DNA of 10,666 bases from Thermoanaerobaculia bacterium (GCA_029287645.1 JARFQS010000209.1:1-10666); one strand, 5' to 3'; positions 1-6,759 are shown, counted from the stretch's first letter. The notes: generated by a model from the letters alone, not told the origin. Program-made: numbers and translations.

Positions 1-423
1 GCCCAGCGCGATGCGGGCACTCCCGGTCCTCAGATCTGCCAGCGATGGGTGGCTGTGACTGAGACCTTCCGGGAAGATGCCGATCGCGGCTCCTTCGGAG
101 AGGGCCGCGAACGCAGCTGCGAACATCTCCTGGTTACGCGATGTCAGGGTCGGATCGTCGCTCCGCCGGTAGACCGGAATCGCTCCGGAGCCTCGCACCA
201 GCCATCCCACCAAGGGATGCGTGAAGAGAGGTGCCTTGGCGAGAAAGCGCACCGGCCGATTCGCAGCAGCCGTCACCAGGGCTGGATCGACAAGGGAGTT
301 GGGATGGTTGGCCACCAGGAGGAGCGGACCGGACCTGGGAGGGGATGGACCCTGAACCTCGAATCGGTAGAACACCCGTATCGCGATGCCGCAGAGACCC
401 GAGAAGACGGGCAGCAACCACAT
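1..423 (-). CDS. PlsC-type 1-acyl-glycerol-phosphate acyltransferase family protein (3' end missing)
   Basis: Only the first 141 residues are in the window; the gene continues past the left edge. The family transfers fatty acyl groups to (lyso)glycerophosphate-type acceptors at the inner face of the cytoplasmic membrane. Visible motifs are NHPNSLVDP (residues 39-47, catalytic His40 and Asp46), GAIPVYRR (80-87), FPEGLSH (117-123) and LRTGSARIALG (131-141), in the expected acyltransferase order. The catalytic box has HX5D spacing instead of the classic HX4D; I associate this with GPAT-like members of the family. The N-terminus is mildly hydrophobic. The ATG at 423 lies 4 bases after the stop of the upstream transporter gene, whose last codons supply a GAGGTG ribosome site with a 7-base spacer. 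It should therefore be translated from the same mRNA as the transporter and cupin. The family is well supported; the acyl acceptor is unknown. Confidence 0.88.
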   Translation of the reverse strand, partial: MWLLPVFSGLCGIAIRVFYRFEVQGPSPPRSGPLLLVANHPNSLVDPALVTAAANRPVRFLAKAPLFTHPLVGWLVRGSGAIPVYRRSDDPTLTSRNQEMFAAAFAALSEGAAIGIFPEGLSHSHPSLADLRTGSARIALG

Positions 424-427
424 ACCT

Positions 428-1717
428 CTACACCTCGTTGCGGCCCGCCGCCGCCACTCCCTCCTCTTCGTCGACGGTCGCCAGAAGAGTCAGGCCCAGC
501 ACGAAGAGCACGAGGACCACGGCAATTCCCGCACGTTGACTGTTGAAGGCCTGGGTCAGGACGCCCAACAGGAAGGGCCCCAGAAAAGCGGTGAACTTCC
601 CCGAGAACGCGAAGAATCCGAAGAACTCATTCTCCTTGTCCGGCGGCACGAACCGACCCATCAGGGAGCGGCTTGCCGATTGATTCGGGCCCGCGAAGAT
701 GCCGATCAGAATGCCAGCCACCCAGAACCAGGTGCGATTCGGGGCCCAGACCGCTACCACGGTGGCGACGATGAGACCCACCACCGAAATCTGCAGAGTC
801 CTCTTGCCGCCGAGCAGATCGTCGAGGAAGCCGAGGAAAAAGGCGCCCAAACCGGCGGTGATATTGAGAACGATGCCAAAGACGAGCATGTCCTCCATGT
901 CGAAGCCAAAGGTTCCGGCAGCGTAGATGCCACCGAATGCGAACACTGTGACCAGGCCATCGTTGTAGAGCAAACGCGCCACCAGGAAACGGAGGATCTG
1001 CCTGTACTGCCGAATCTCCTTGAAGGTCGCCGACAGCTGCCGCCAGGTGTGGGCCAGAATCTGACCGCGCGCGCTGACCGCCGACCGGTCCTCCTTGACC
1101 AGCAGGAACATCGGTAGGCTGAAGGCTCCGAACCAGGCCGCCACCAGCAGATTGGTGGCTCGAATGTTCTCTCCCCCCTGCTTGGAGAATCCGAACCACG
1201 GGACCTCTGGTCCCACGAGGGTGACCAGCGCGACAGCCAGGGCCAGCAACCCACCGATGTAGCCGAGTCCCCATCCGAAGCCGGAGATCCTCCCTATCCG
1301 CTCCGGAGGTGCGATGTCGGGCAAGAAGGCGTTGTAGAACACCATTCCCATCTCGAAACTGATATTTGCGACCACGAACCAGGTCAGGGCCCTGAGTGTC
1401 TGTCCAGGCAGAGCCCAATAGAGGGCCACGGTACCGACGATGCACACCCCTGTAGCCAGGATCAGAAAGGCCTTCCGATACCCGCCTCGATCGGCCAGCG
1501 CACCCAGGATCGGCGAAAGCAGGGCCACAGCGATCGCCGTGATGGTCACCCCGCGGGACCACAGAGCCGTCCCTCGAATCGCGTCCGGAGCGATCGCCTG
1601 GGTGAAATACGCTGCGTAGATGAACGTCACCACCAAGGTGGTGAACGGCGAGTTGGCGAAATCGTAGAGTGCCCACGCTCCCACGACACGCTTGCCGGTG
1701 ATTCCGGTCGAATTCAA
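428..1717 (-). CDS. MFS transporter, Atg22/UMF1-like family
   Basis: A 429-residue polytopic inner-membrane protein with about 12 hydrophobic segments, the usual length for this branch of the major facilitator superfamily. Diagnostic stretches are WALYDFANS (residues 15-23), an MFS motif-A-like loop around LADRGGYRK (74-82), the region FYNAFLPDIAPPERIG (127-142) and a family-typical loop from GPNQSASRSLMGR (343-355) to KENEFFGFF (361-369). Yeast Atg22 members efflux amino acids from the vacuole; the substrate of bacterial members is mostly unknown, so none is assigned. The start is TTG at 1717: it overlaps the cupin stop as TTGA and has GGGAGG five bases upstream. The next plausible start, a GTG inside the V11-V12 pair, would remove the N-terminal lead without better ribosome binding. 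The gene lies in a cupin-transporter-acyltransferase operon. Family assignment is confident. Confidence 0.92.
   Translation of the reverse strand: MNSTGITGKRVVGAWALYDFANSPFTTLVVTFIYAAYFTQAIAPDAIRGTALWSRGVTITAIAVALLSPILGALADRGGYRKAFLILATGVCIVGTVALYWALPGQTLRALTWFVVANISFEMGMVFYNAFLPDIAPPERIGRISGFGWGLGYIGGLLALAVALVTLVGPEVPWFGFSKQGGENIRATNLLVAAWFGAFSLPMFLLVKEDRSAVSARGQILAHTWRQLSATFKEIRQYRQILRFLVARLLYNDGLVTVFAFGGIYAAGTFGFDMEDMLVFGIVLNITAGLGAFFLGFLDDLLGGKRTLQISVVGLIVATVVAVWAPNRTWFWVAGILIGIFAGPNQSASRSLMGRFVPPDKENEFFGFFAFSGKFTAFLGPFLLGVLTQAFNSQRAGIAVVLVLFVLGLTLLATVDEEEGVAAAGRNEV
431..436 (-). promoter_or_regulatory. Shine-Dalgarno site for the acyltransferase gene
   Basis: GAGGTG, read on the minus strand, lies inside the last two sense codons of the transporter gene and 7 bases before the ATG of the acyltransferase gene. 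This supports the start at 423 and translational coupling. Confidence 0.6.
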
Positions 1718-2151
1718 ACTGACCTCCCGGTGGGAGCATCGCCACTCTCGGTATCAGGCTGCAGGATCTCGATTCGGTCGGCCGAGTGCGGAACGATACA
1801 AAGAAACTCGAAGGGAGCTTCCACCACCTCGTAGTAATGCGGTACGCCCGCCGGGATGTAGACAACCTGGTCCGCCGAAACCTCGTGAACCGCATCGCCG
1901 ATTCCCACCCTGGCCCTGCCGCGCAGAACATACTGTTCATGCTCCACCTGGTTCCTGTGGAGCGGCATTCCACCCGCTTCGCCCATGATGAAGCGGCGCA
2001 AGTAGAAATTCGGGGCGCCATCTTCAGGGCCCAACAGGACCTGCATCTCAGTCTGAGATCCGGCTGCCACAGGCTGGCGGGCGACCGACTCCACCCTCTT
2101 CACACAAGGCTCGCTGCCGCTATCGAAAACCGTCATCCTGGCACCCTCCAT
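1714..2151 (-). CDS. Single-domain cupin protein
   Basis: A 145-residue small cytosolic cupin, the length of one beta-barrel domain. Cupin motif 1 spans about residues 60-78 with His65, Glu70, His71, Glu72 and Gly78. The usual second His of the HXH pair is Asn67 (LHRN). Motif 2 is PAGVPHYY (100-107) with His105. The remaining His/Glu side chains could still hold a metal, so it may be an enzyme or a small-molecule-binding protein; no substrate can be named. Two starts are possible: ATG at 2151 with GGGGAG 5 bases upstream, or ATG at 2136 (Met6) with GGAGGG 7 bases upstream. The cupin fold begins well after both. It is the first gene of an operon with the transporter and the acyltransferase. 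The fold is confident; the function is unknown. Confidence 0.88.
   Translation of the reverse strand: MEGARMTVFDSGSEPCVKRVESVARQPVAAGSQTEMQVLLGPEDGAPNFYLRRFIMGEAGGMPLHRNQVEHEQYVLRGRARVGIGDAVHEVSADQVVYIPAGVPHYYEVVEAPFEFLCIVPHSADRIEILQPDTESGDAPTGRSV
1723..1728 (-). promoter_or_regulatory. Shine-Dalgarno site that fixes a TTG start (transporter)
   Basis: GGGAGG on the minus strand lies 5 bases before the TTG at 1717, inside the last codons of the cupin gene. It is the main reason for choosing the non-ATG start, and with the 4-base overlap (1714-1717) it implies translational coupling. Confidence 0.65.
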
Positions 2152-2211
2152 CGCTGCTCCCCGCAGGAGTTGCCCCAGCGGAGTGGTCTCTCCATACAGA
2201 ATCTAGGCTCG

Positions 2212-2217
2212 ATTATA
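2212..2217 (-). promoter_or_regulatory. Possible -10 box for the cupin-transporter-acyltransferase operon
   Basis: On the minus strand this is TATAAT, a perfect match to the sigma-70 -10 consensus, about 60 bases before the cupin start. No convincing -35 hexamer is seen 16-19 bases further upstream, so it is only a candidate. Confidence 0.3.
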
Positions 2218-2237
2218 GAGGCCGGTGGACTCCCTCG

Positions 2238-2269
2238 CGGTGCTGTGACAAATTTCACCCTCGGCACCG
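2238..2269. promoter_or_regulatory. Nested dyad in the divergent spacer (possible operator or hairpin)
   Basis: The outer arms CGGTGC (2238-2243) and GCACCG (2264-2269) are exact inverted repeats. They enclose an imperfect 14-base palindrome, GTGACAAATTTCAC (2245-2258; 5 of 7 positions pair). The element lies between the divergent cupin and sugar-transferase genes, where a shared regulator could bind. Short dyads occur by chance in GC-rich DNA. The rest of the 180-base spacer (2152-2331) shows nothing clear apart from the TATAAT-like box. Confidence 0.25.
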
Positions 2270-2331
2270 GGACTTCTCATAGAATAATCGACGAAACCAG
2301 ATCCCTCACTGGTAGTCCAATAGAAAGCACC

Positions 2332-3783
2332 ATGCTGAAGGAACGAGCACAAATCGTCGCTGGCAGCCTTCTGGCTGTAGACCTGTTTCTGGTGACGCTG
2401 GCCTTTCTGCTCGCTTTCTGGCTGCGCAGCCAGGCCTTCCCGTCCTGGGGTCTGTCCCCGACCCATCTCTACCCTCTGGAGCAGTACCTACCGCTCCTGC
2501 CGATCACTCTGGTGATCTGGTGGGTACTGCTGTACCGGTCCAAGCTGTATCGATCCCAGCGAACGGTGCCTCTGCAGGAAGAAGCCCGCGACATTCTCCG
2601 GATCACGATCAGCGCTGCCGTGCTGCTGATCCTCATCATCTACGCTCTTCGCTTGGACGACCGTCTGCTGGGCGGCGACAAAATCAGTCGGGCGTGGATC
2701 TTGTTGCAGTTCGTCCTCGCCGCATTCTTCCTGCTATCTCGAATGATGACGGTGAGGATTCTCGCTCGCTACGTGCGGGAGCGTGGCTACAACTACCGGA
2801 CCGTTCTGATCGTCGGCACGGGAGCCACCGCCGCTCGGATCGCCGAATCGGTCGAGCAGCACGGCTACTGGGGTATCAGGATTCTCGGACTGGTGGCCGA
2901 GGACAGACAGACTACCCTCCCGGACGGCTCTCCGTATCCGCTGATTGGGGCGCTGGACGAGCTCCCGGAGCTGGTCGAGGAGAACGTGGTCGACGAGGTC
3001 ATTTTCGGGCTCGATCAGCCACACCCGCCGCAACTCGAGGGCCTCTTGCTGGCTCTCGAAGAGCAGGGGGTACGCTCGAGGGTGGCCCTGAGCTTCCTAC
3101 CCCACACCAAGGCCAAGGCCGAGGTCGGCGCGCTCGACGACCTGCCGCTGCTGACCTACGACTACACTCCAGCCAGCGAGCTGCAGCTCCTCGCGAAGCG
3201 GGCCATGGACGTCTTCATCTCGTCCATGTTACTGGCCGTGGCGCTCCCGGCCATGCTCCTGATCGCAGCGCTTCTGAAACTCGCCGGCGGAGGGGGCCGA
3301 GTACTCTTTACGCAGACCCGTTGCGGCCTCAATGGCCGGCGTTTCACCCTGTACAAGTTCCGCACCATGGTCGAAGACGCGGAAAACCAACGACACGAGA
3401 TCGCCCATCTCAACGAGATGAGCGGTCCGGTCTTCAAGGTCAGGCGCGATCCCCGGGTGACGCCGGTCGGTCGCTGGCTGCGTCAGTTCAGCCTGGATGA
3501 GCTACCCCAGCTCTGGAATGTTCTCAGAGGCGACATGAGCCTCGTCGGCCCGCGCCCGCCGGTGCCTCAGGAGGTCTCCCAGTACCAGCGTTGGCAGCGA
3601 CGGCGTCTCTCGATGCGCCCCGGCCTGACCTGCCTCTGGCAGGTTCAAGGCCGCAACGAGCTGGATTTCGATCGTTGGGTCGAGCTGGACCTGGAGTACA
3701 TCGACAGCTGGTCACCGCTGTTGGATATCAAGATCCTCCTCAAGACCATCCCTGTCGTCTTGAGTGGCAAAGGGGCTCATTGA
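2332..3783 (+). CDS. Exopolysaccharide-initiating polyprenyl-phosphate sugar-phosphate transferase (WcaJ/CpsE type)
   Basis: A 483-residue membrane enzyme that would move a sugar-1-phosphate from a nucleotide sugar to undecaprenyl phosphate, the first step in building a polysaccharide repeat unit. The N-terminal half has about four membrane segments (near residues 10-32, 52-68, 90-106, 121-140). A CoA-binding-like Rossmann domain follows, with VGTG at 161-164 and extending to about 265. The C-terminal bacterial sugar transferase domain begins at KRAMDV (289-294) with a hydrophobic hairpin (about 292-316). It then shows LYKFRTM (340-346) and the signature DELPQLWNVLRGDMSLVGPRP (389-409). Length and order match the full-length TIGR03025-type family. 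The frame stays open upstream to about 1786, but that part overlaps the cupin gene on the other strand and has no family content, so ATG 2332 was chosen; its ribosome site is weak. No other polysaccharide gene is in the window. The sugar is unknown. Confidence 0.93.
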   Translation: MLKERAQIVAGSLLAVDLFLVTLAFLLAFWLRSQAFPSWGLSPTHLYPLEQYLPLLPITLVIWWVLLYRSKLYRSQRTVPLQEEARDILRITISAAVLLILIIYALRLDDRLLGGDKISRAWILLQFVLAAFFLLSRMMTVRILARYVRERGYNYRTVLIVGTGATAARIAESVEQHGYWGIRILGLVAEDRQTTLPDGSPYPLIGALDELPELVEENVVDEVIFGLDQPHPPQLEGLLLALEEQGVRSRVALSFLPHTKAKAEVGALDDLPLLTYDYTPASELQLLAKRAMDVFISSMLLAVALPAMLLIAALLKLAGGGGRVLFTQTRCGLNGRRFTLYKFRTMVEDAENQRHEIAHLNEMSGPVFKVRRDPRVTPVGRWLRQFSLDELPQLWNVLRGDMSLVGPRPPVPQEVSQYQRWQRRRLSMRPGLTCLWQVQGRNELDFDRWVELDLEYIDSWSPLLDIKILLKTIPVVLSGKGAH

Positions 3784-3804
3784 GCCACCCCACCCGGGCC
3801 GGGT
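3772..3804. terminator. Weak hairpins at the convergent gene ends
   Basis: Around the transferase stop, GGCTC (3774-3778) pairs with GAGCC (3782-3786), extendable by GG/CC across a bulged A. Next to it, ACCCG (3792-3796) pairs with CGGGT (3800-3804). They sit in the 31-base gap between two convergent genes, where a bidirectional terminator would make sense. There is no T run, so intrinsic termination is doubtful. Confidence 0.25.
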
Positions 3805-3814
3805 CCACAAGGCT

Positions 3815-5236
3815 TCAGGAATCCCCATCCAGATAGCCGAGCGCTTCGAGTTGCTCACGTGTCTCCTCGTCGAGACGCGGAGGGCGAGTCGGCGTCTGGG
3901 CTTCGGCGAAGGCAAAGCTCTCTCCGATAATCTCGTTCACCTCGGCCTGCAGCCTGGCCAAGACTTCCGGTCGCACCGATAGACGATCTACCGACTCCCC
4001 GGGATCCTCGGAGAGGTCGAAGAGCTGCTCCTGACGCTTGACGCGGATGTACTTCCAGTCGCCGTCGCGCAGAGCCACGATTCGGCCTCCCGCCAGCCAT
4101 TGACTGAACACCGGCCGGGTGGGGGCCTCCCCTTCCACGATGAGAGGCATCAGGGAGTGGCCCTGGAGGTGCTCCGGTGCCGGTAGCCCCATGACCTCCA
4201 GCAGCGTCGGCAGCACATCGACCAGCCGAACGATGGTCTGAACTCGAAGACCCGAAGGGAGAGCCAGACCCTCGGGGAACCGAAAGATCAGCGGCACGTG
4301 CAAAATCTCTTGAAACAGCGAGTTGTGGAGGAAGCCGCCATGCTCGAGGAACTCCTCCCCGTGATCGGAGAGGACGACCACGATGGTCTCGGCATCGAGA
4401 TCGAGGCTTCTCAGATGGTCCATGAGAGTGCCGAGTTGGACATCTGTGTAGAGGATCCCAGCGTCGTAGAGGTCCCGCAGATGTTGAAGATCGGCCGGAT
4501 CCTCCCTGTCTACCCGGTTCCAGTACTCCTCGTGACTCGCCCAGTAGTTTCCGCTCCCCACAAGCCGCTCGAGCTCCTCTCTCGAGCCGATGATGTCCCC
4601 GGAGTAGGAAGGGTCCACGAACTCCGCGGCGTACTCGGCGGGTGGCAGGTAGGGGTCGTGCACCTCGAATGTGTGAACGAACAGGAAGAAGGGGGCTCTC
4701 GTCCCCGCGCCGTCTTCCTCGGCGAACTGGTCGAGGGCCTGCCTGGCCCCGTCGAAGACGGTCCCCGCTCCCCGATGTTCCACGTAGCGCTCGAAACCCT
4801 GACCGAAGCCGAGTCGAGCGCTGACATTCCCACCATCGGTATGGGCCTCGGTTCGGTAGCCCAATCTCGCCAACAGCGTAGCCAGCGTAGGAATGTCGTC
4901 GGATAGGCGTCGCACCCTTCGCTCACCCCAGTTGGCGACCCGATGAGCCGGCGGGTAGACCCCGGTCAGCAGCGACATGTGCGACGTCGCCGTCTTGGGG
5001 GACTGGCTGAAAGCCTGCTCGAAGACAATTCCCTCATCCGCCAAGCGGCTGATGACCGGGCTGGTGGGACGCTCGTAGCCGTAGGCCGTCAGATGGTCCG
5101 GGCGTAGCGTGTCTATCGAGACGAGTACCAGATTCGGCTTCGGCGGATCTTCCGATCTCCGACACGACCCCGCCAGGACCACCAATGCGAGGGACCACAG
5201 TACGCTGTATCTCCGTGATCTTCGACTCGGCTTCAA
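3815..5236 (-). CDS. Sulfatase-like (alkaline phosphatase superfamily) lipoprotein with Thr at the usual formylglycine site
   Basis: A 473-residue predicted exported hydrolase. A basic start (MKPSRRSRR) and hydrophobic core lead to a lipobox-like LAGSC with Cys25, so it is probably lipid-anchored. The superfamily fold is shown by LVSIDTLRPDH (38-48, metal Asp42), AYGY (51-54), the nucleophile loop around TATSHMSLLTG (82-92), HTFEVHDPY (188-196) and VLSDHGEEFLEHG (288-300, Asp291/His292). The C-terminus carries LEALGYL (463-469), which I recall from related bacterial sulfatase-like proteins. The sulfatase signature C/S-x-P-x-R reads T-A-T-S-H here, so formylglycine cannot form and Thr82 is the likely nucleophile. 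It may be a phosphatase, phosphodiesterase or transferase. The start is TTG at 5236, backed by AAGGAG 5 bases upstream and by the signal peptide. A longer frame from ATG 5323 is possible but would bury the signal. It is transcribed away from the cytochrome gene. Confidence 0.87.
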   Translation of the reverse strand: MKPSRRSRRYSVLWSLALVVLAGSCRRSEDPPKPNLVLVSIDTLRPDHLTAYGYERPTSPVISRLADEGIVFEQAFSQSPKTATSHMSLLTGVYPPAHRVANWGERRVRRLSDDIPTLATLLARLGYRTEAHTDGGNVSARLGFGQGFERYVEHRGAGTVFDGARQALDQFAEEDGAGTRAPFFLFVHTFEVHDPYLPPAEYAAEFVDPSYSGDIIGSREELERLVGSGNYWASHEEYWNRVDREDPADLQHLRDLYDAGILYTDVQLGTLMDHLRSLDLDAETIVVVLSDHGEEFLEHGGFLHNSLFQEILHVPLIFRFPEGLALPSGLRVQTIVRLVDVLPTLLEVMGLPAPEHLQGHSLMPLIVEGEAPTRPVFSQWLAGGRIVALRDGDWKYIRVKRQEQLFDLSEDPGESVDRLSVRPEVLARLQAEVNEIIGESFAFAEAQTPTRPPRLDEETREQLEALGYLDGDS

Positions 5237-5241
5237 GAAGG

Positions 5242-5247
5242 CTCCTT
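5242..5247 (-). promoter_or_regulatory. Shine-Dalgarno site that fixes a TTG start (sulfatase-like gene)
   Basis: AAGGAG on the minus strand lies 5 bases before TTG 5236. Starting there gives a compact lipoprotein signal peptide, while the upstream ATG at 5323 has only a distant GGAG and adds 29 non-signal residues. Confidence 0.65.
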
Positions 5248-5297
5248 GTCCGTCCACTCCAAGGATGTAGCATGTGAGTGGTCCAGGCAACCCTGTA

Positions 5298-5355
5298 CCC
5301 CGGAGAAACCTCTCGATTCGCATTTCGTAGAAACTCCAGGAGTGATCCTCCGGGG
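5298..5355. repeat. 8-base perfect inverted repeat in a divergent spacer
   Basis: CCCCGGAG (5298-5305) and CTCCGGGG (5348-5355) are exact reverse complements separated by 42 bases. They lie in the 176-base spacer (5237-5412) between the divergent sulfatase-like and ankyrin-cytochrome genes. They could be regulatory half-sites, but a chance match of this length is not unlikely in GC-rich DNA. No convincing -35/-10 pair was found in this spacer. Confidence 0.25.
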
Positions 5356-5412
5356 CCCGATGAGGTCCCTGAGTGGACACCCGCGTGGCACCTACCAGGA
5401 AAGAAGGTCGAA

Positions 5413-6759
5413 ATGAGTTTCCTCCTCGCTTCCGCCAGGACCCTCTGCGGCGTTTCACTACTCGTCTTGCCGATCCATGATCTGCTGTCCTGCCCGCTTC
5501 ACAGCCAGGAGATCCTCTCGGCGGCCAAGACTGGACGGCTGGACCGCGTCCGGGAGCTGACGGAGGCCGACCCAGATCTCCTCGAAGTCGTCGACGCAAT
5601 GGGCTATTCCGCTCTCCGTTGGGCGGCGATTCGAGACCATGGGGCCGTGGCCCGCTATCTCGTCGAGGCCGGATCCGATCCCAACAGCGTTGGCGCGGAT
5701 GGAGGGACATCCCTGCACGGAGCGGCTCATCACGACGACGCGGAGATGATGGCGGCGCTCCTTCGGGCCGAAGGCGACTTCGCCCTCCAGAATCGCTGGG
5801 GACGGACTCCGCTGCATGTGGCGGCTCGCAGGGGATGTCTCGAAGTCGCCCGCCTCCTGCTGGATGCAGGAGCCGACCCGAATGTCACGACGAGCGAAGG
5901 CTGGTCGACCTTGAATGTCGCCTACCGAGGCGGACACCCCGACATGGTCGAGCTTCTCCTCGCGACCGGCGCCGACCCGGAGCTCGCTGATTCGCAAGGG
6001 CGACGGCCCGGCGAGGTGAGGCTGGAGAGACCCGTCCCGGTACCCCTCTCCCGGCGGGTCTTGGATCAGTACGTCGGTCACTACGATCTGGGAGGGGGTT
6101 TCGGCTTCGACGTCTGGCGTGTCGGTGACCGGATGCGAATCATGGAGTTCGCTCCTGACGACATGATCCCGACTGCAGTCGACAGCTTCGTTTGCGAGCG
6201 CGAACCGTGGAAGGTCCAGTTCCATCGAGATGACGACGGAACCGTATCGCGGATGGATGTGAGCTTTCTCAGGAGGACGGTGTCTGCGCGGAAGGTCGTC
6301 GACACCTCGGACGGAAACACCTTCGTGGGTTCCGAAGCCTGTTTCCCCTGCCATGCCAGCGGACCAGCGAATGGACCCGCCGGGCATTGGGTAGCAAGTC
6401 GGCACTCCCGGGCGTTCCACACACTCACCACAGATCAGGCCAGGGCTCTGGCGGCCTCCCGGGAAGATTACAAGGACATCTCCGACCCATCCACAGAGCA
6501 GCGTTGCAGGATGTGCCATCTGACCGCGGCCCAGAACCCCTACGCTGTCTTCGCCGCCGACCACGACCCACGAGAAGGAGTAGGTTGCGAGGCTTGCCAC
6601 GGTCCGGGATCGACCTACCTCGATCGAGAGATCATGCAGGATCGTGCGAGATTTCTGAGCAGCGGGGGGCGCGTACCCGATGAGCTCACCTGCCGGACCT
6701 GCCATCGGGATGAAGCCTTCGACTTCATGACCCGCCTGGAGCGCATCCGGCACTGGTGA
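5413..6759 (+). CDS. Exported ankyrin-repeat / DUF3471-like / tetraheme cytochrome c fusion protein
   Basis: A 448-residue multidomain protein. The N-terminus (1-31) looks like a Sec signal peptide, possibly cut near LHS-QE. Ankyrin repeats follow: a degenerate first unit (about 33-63), then units near 64-96, 97-128, 129-161 and 162-194, the clearest containing GRTPLHVAARRG (130-141) and LLLDAGADPN (148-157). Residues 212-295 (RRVLDQYVGHYDLGGGF onward) resemble the DUF3471 beta domain; that is recognition by eye. The C-terminal part has four CXXCH heme sites at C310, C365, C392 and C427. It also has the cytochrome c554-like pattern FVGSEACFPCH, WVASRHS and GVGCEACHGPGS, with His325, His331 and His384 as possible extra ligands. 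Covalent heme attachment requires export, consistent with the signal peptide. ATG 5413 was chosen because GAAGG precedes it and the signal begins there; the frame stays open to 5278. It lies 112 bases upstream of a Tat-exported molybdoenzyme operon on the same strand, so an electron-transfer role is plausible but unproven. Confidence 0.88.
   Translation: MSFLLASARTLCGVSLLVLPIHDLLSCPLHSQEILSAAKTGRLDRVRELTEADPDLLEVVDAMGYSALRWAAIRDHGAVARYLVEAGSDPNSVGADGGTSLHGAAHHDDAEMMAALLRAEGDFALQNRWGRTPLHVAARRGCLEVARLLLDAGADPNVTTSEGWSTLNVAYRGGHPDMVELLLATGADPELADSQGRRPGEVRLERPVPVPLSRRVLDQYVGHYDLGGGFGFDVWRVGDRMRIMEFAPDDMIPTAVDSFVCEREPWKVQFHRDDDGTVSRMDVSFLRRTVSARKVVDTSDGNTFVGSEACFPCHASGPANGPAGHWVASRHSRAFHTLTTDQARALAASREDYKDISDPSTEQRCRMCHLTAAQNPYAVFAADHDPREGVGCEACHGPGSTYLDREIMQDRARFLSSGGRVPDELTCRTCHRDEAFDFMTRLERIRHW

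Noticed and set aside
386..1117. A 243-codon plus-strand frame opposite the transporter
   Set aside because: The composition (many Glu, His, Arg, Gln) is what the antisense of a membrane-protein gene gives. It has no ribosome site or motif of note.
627..2021. A 464-codon minus-strand reading frame overlapping the transporter and cupin genes
   Set aside because: It is an out-of-frame shadow of both genes: rich in Arg and Gly, with no recognisable domain, while the overlapping frames carry clear MFS and cupin motifs.
1786..2331. Upstream extension of the sugar-transferase frame by 182 codons
   Set aside because: It overlaps the cupin gene antiparallel and does not look like a membrane or Rossmann domain. 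The protein from ATG 2332 already has full family length.
5237..5323. Longer start for the sulfatase-like protein at ATG 5323
   Set aside because: It would put 29 extra residues before the lipoprotein signal peptide, and its ribosome site is poorer than the AAGGAG in front of TTG 5236.
6306..6350. A frameshift or gene boundary between the ankyrin part and the heme part
   Set aside because: The frame is continuous, with no internal stop. No second signal peptide or ribosome site is visible at the junction, so a real fusion is the simpler reading.
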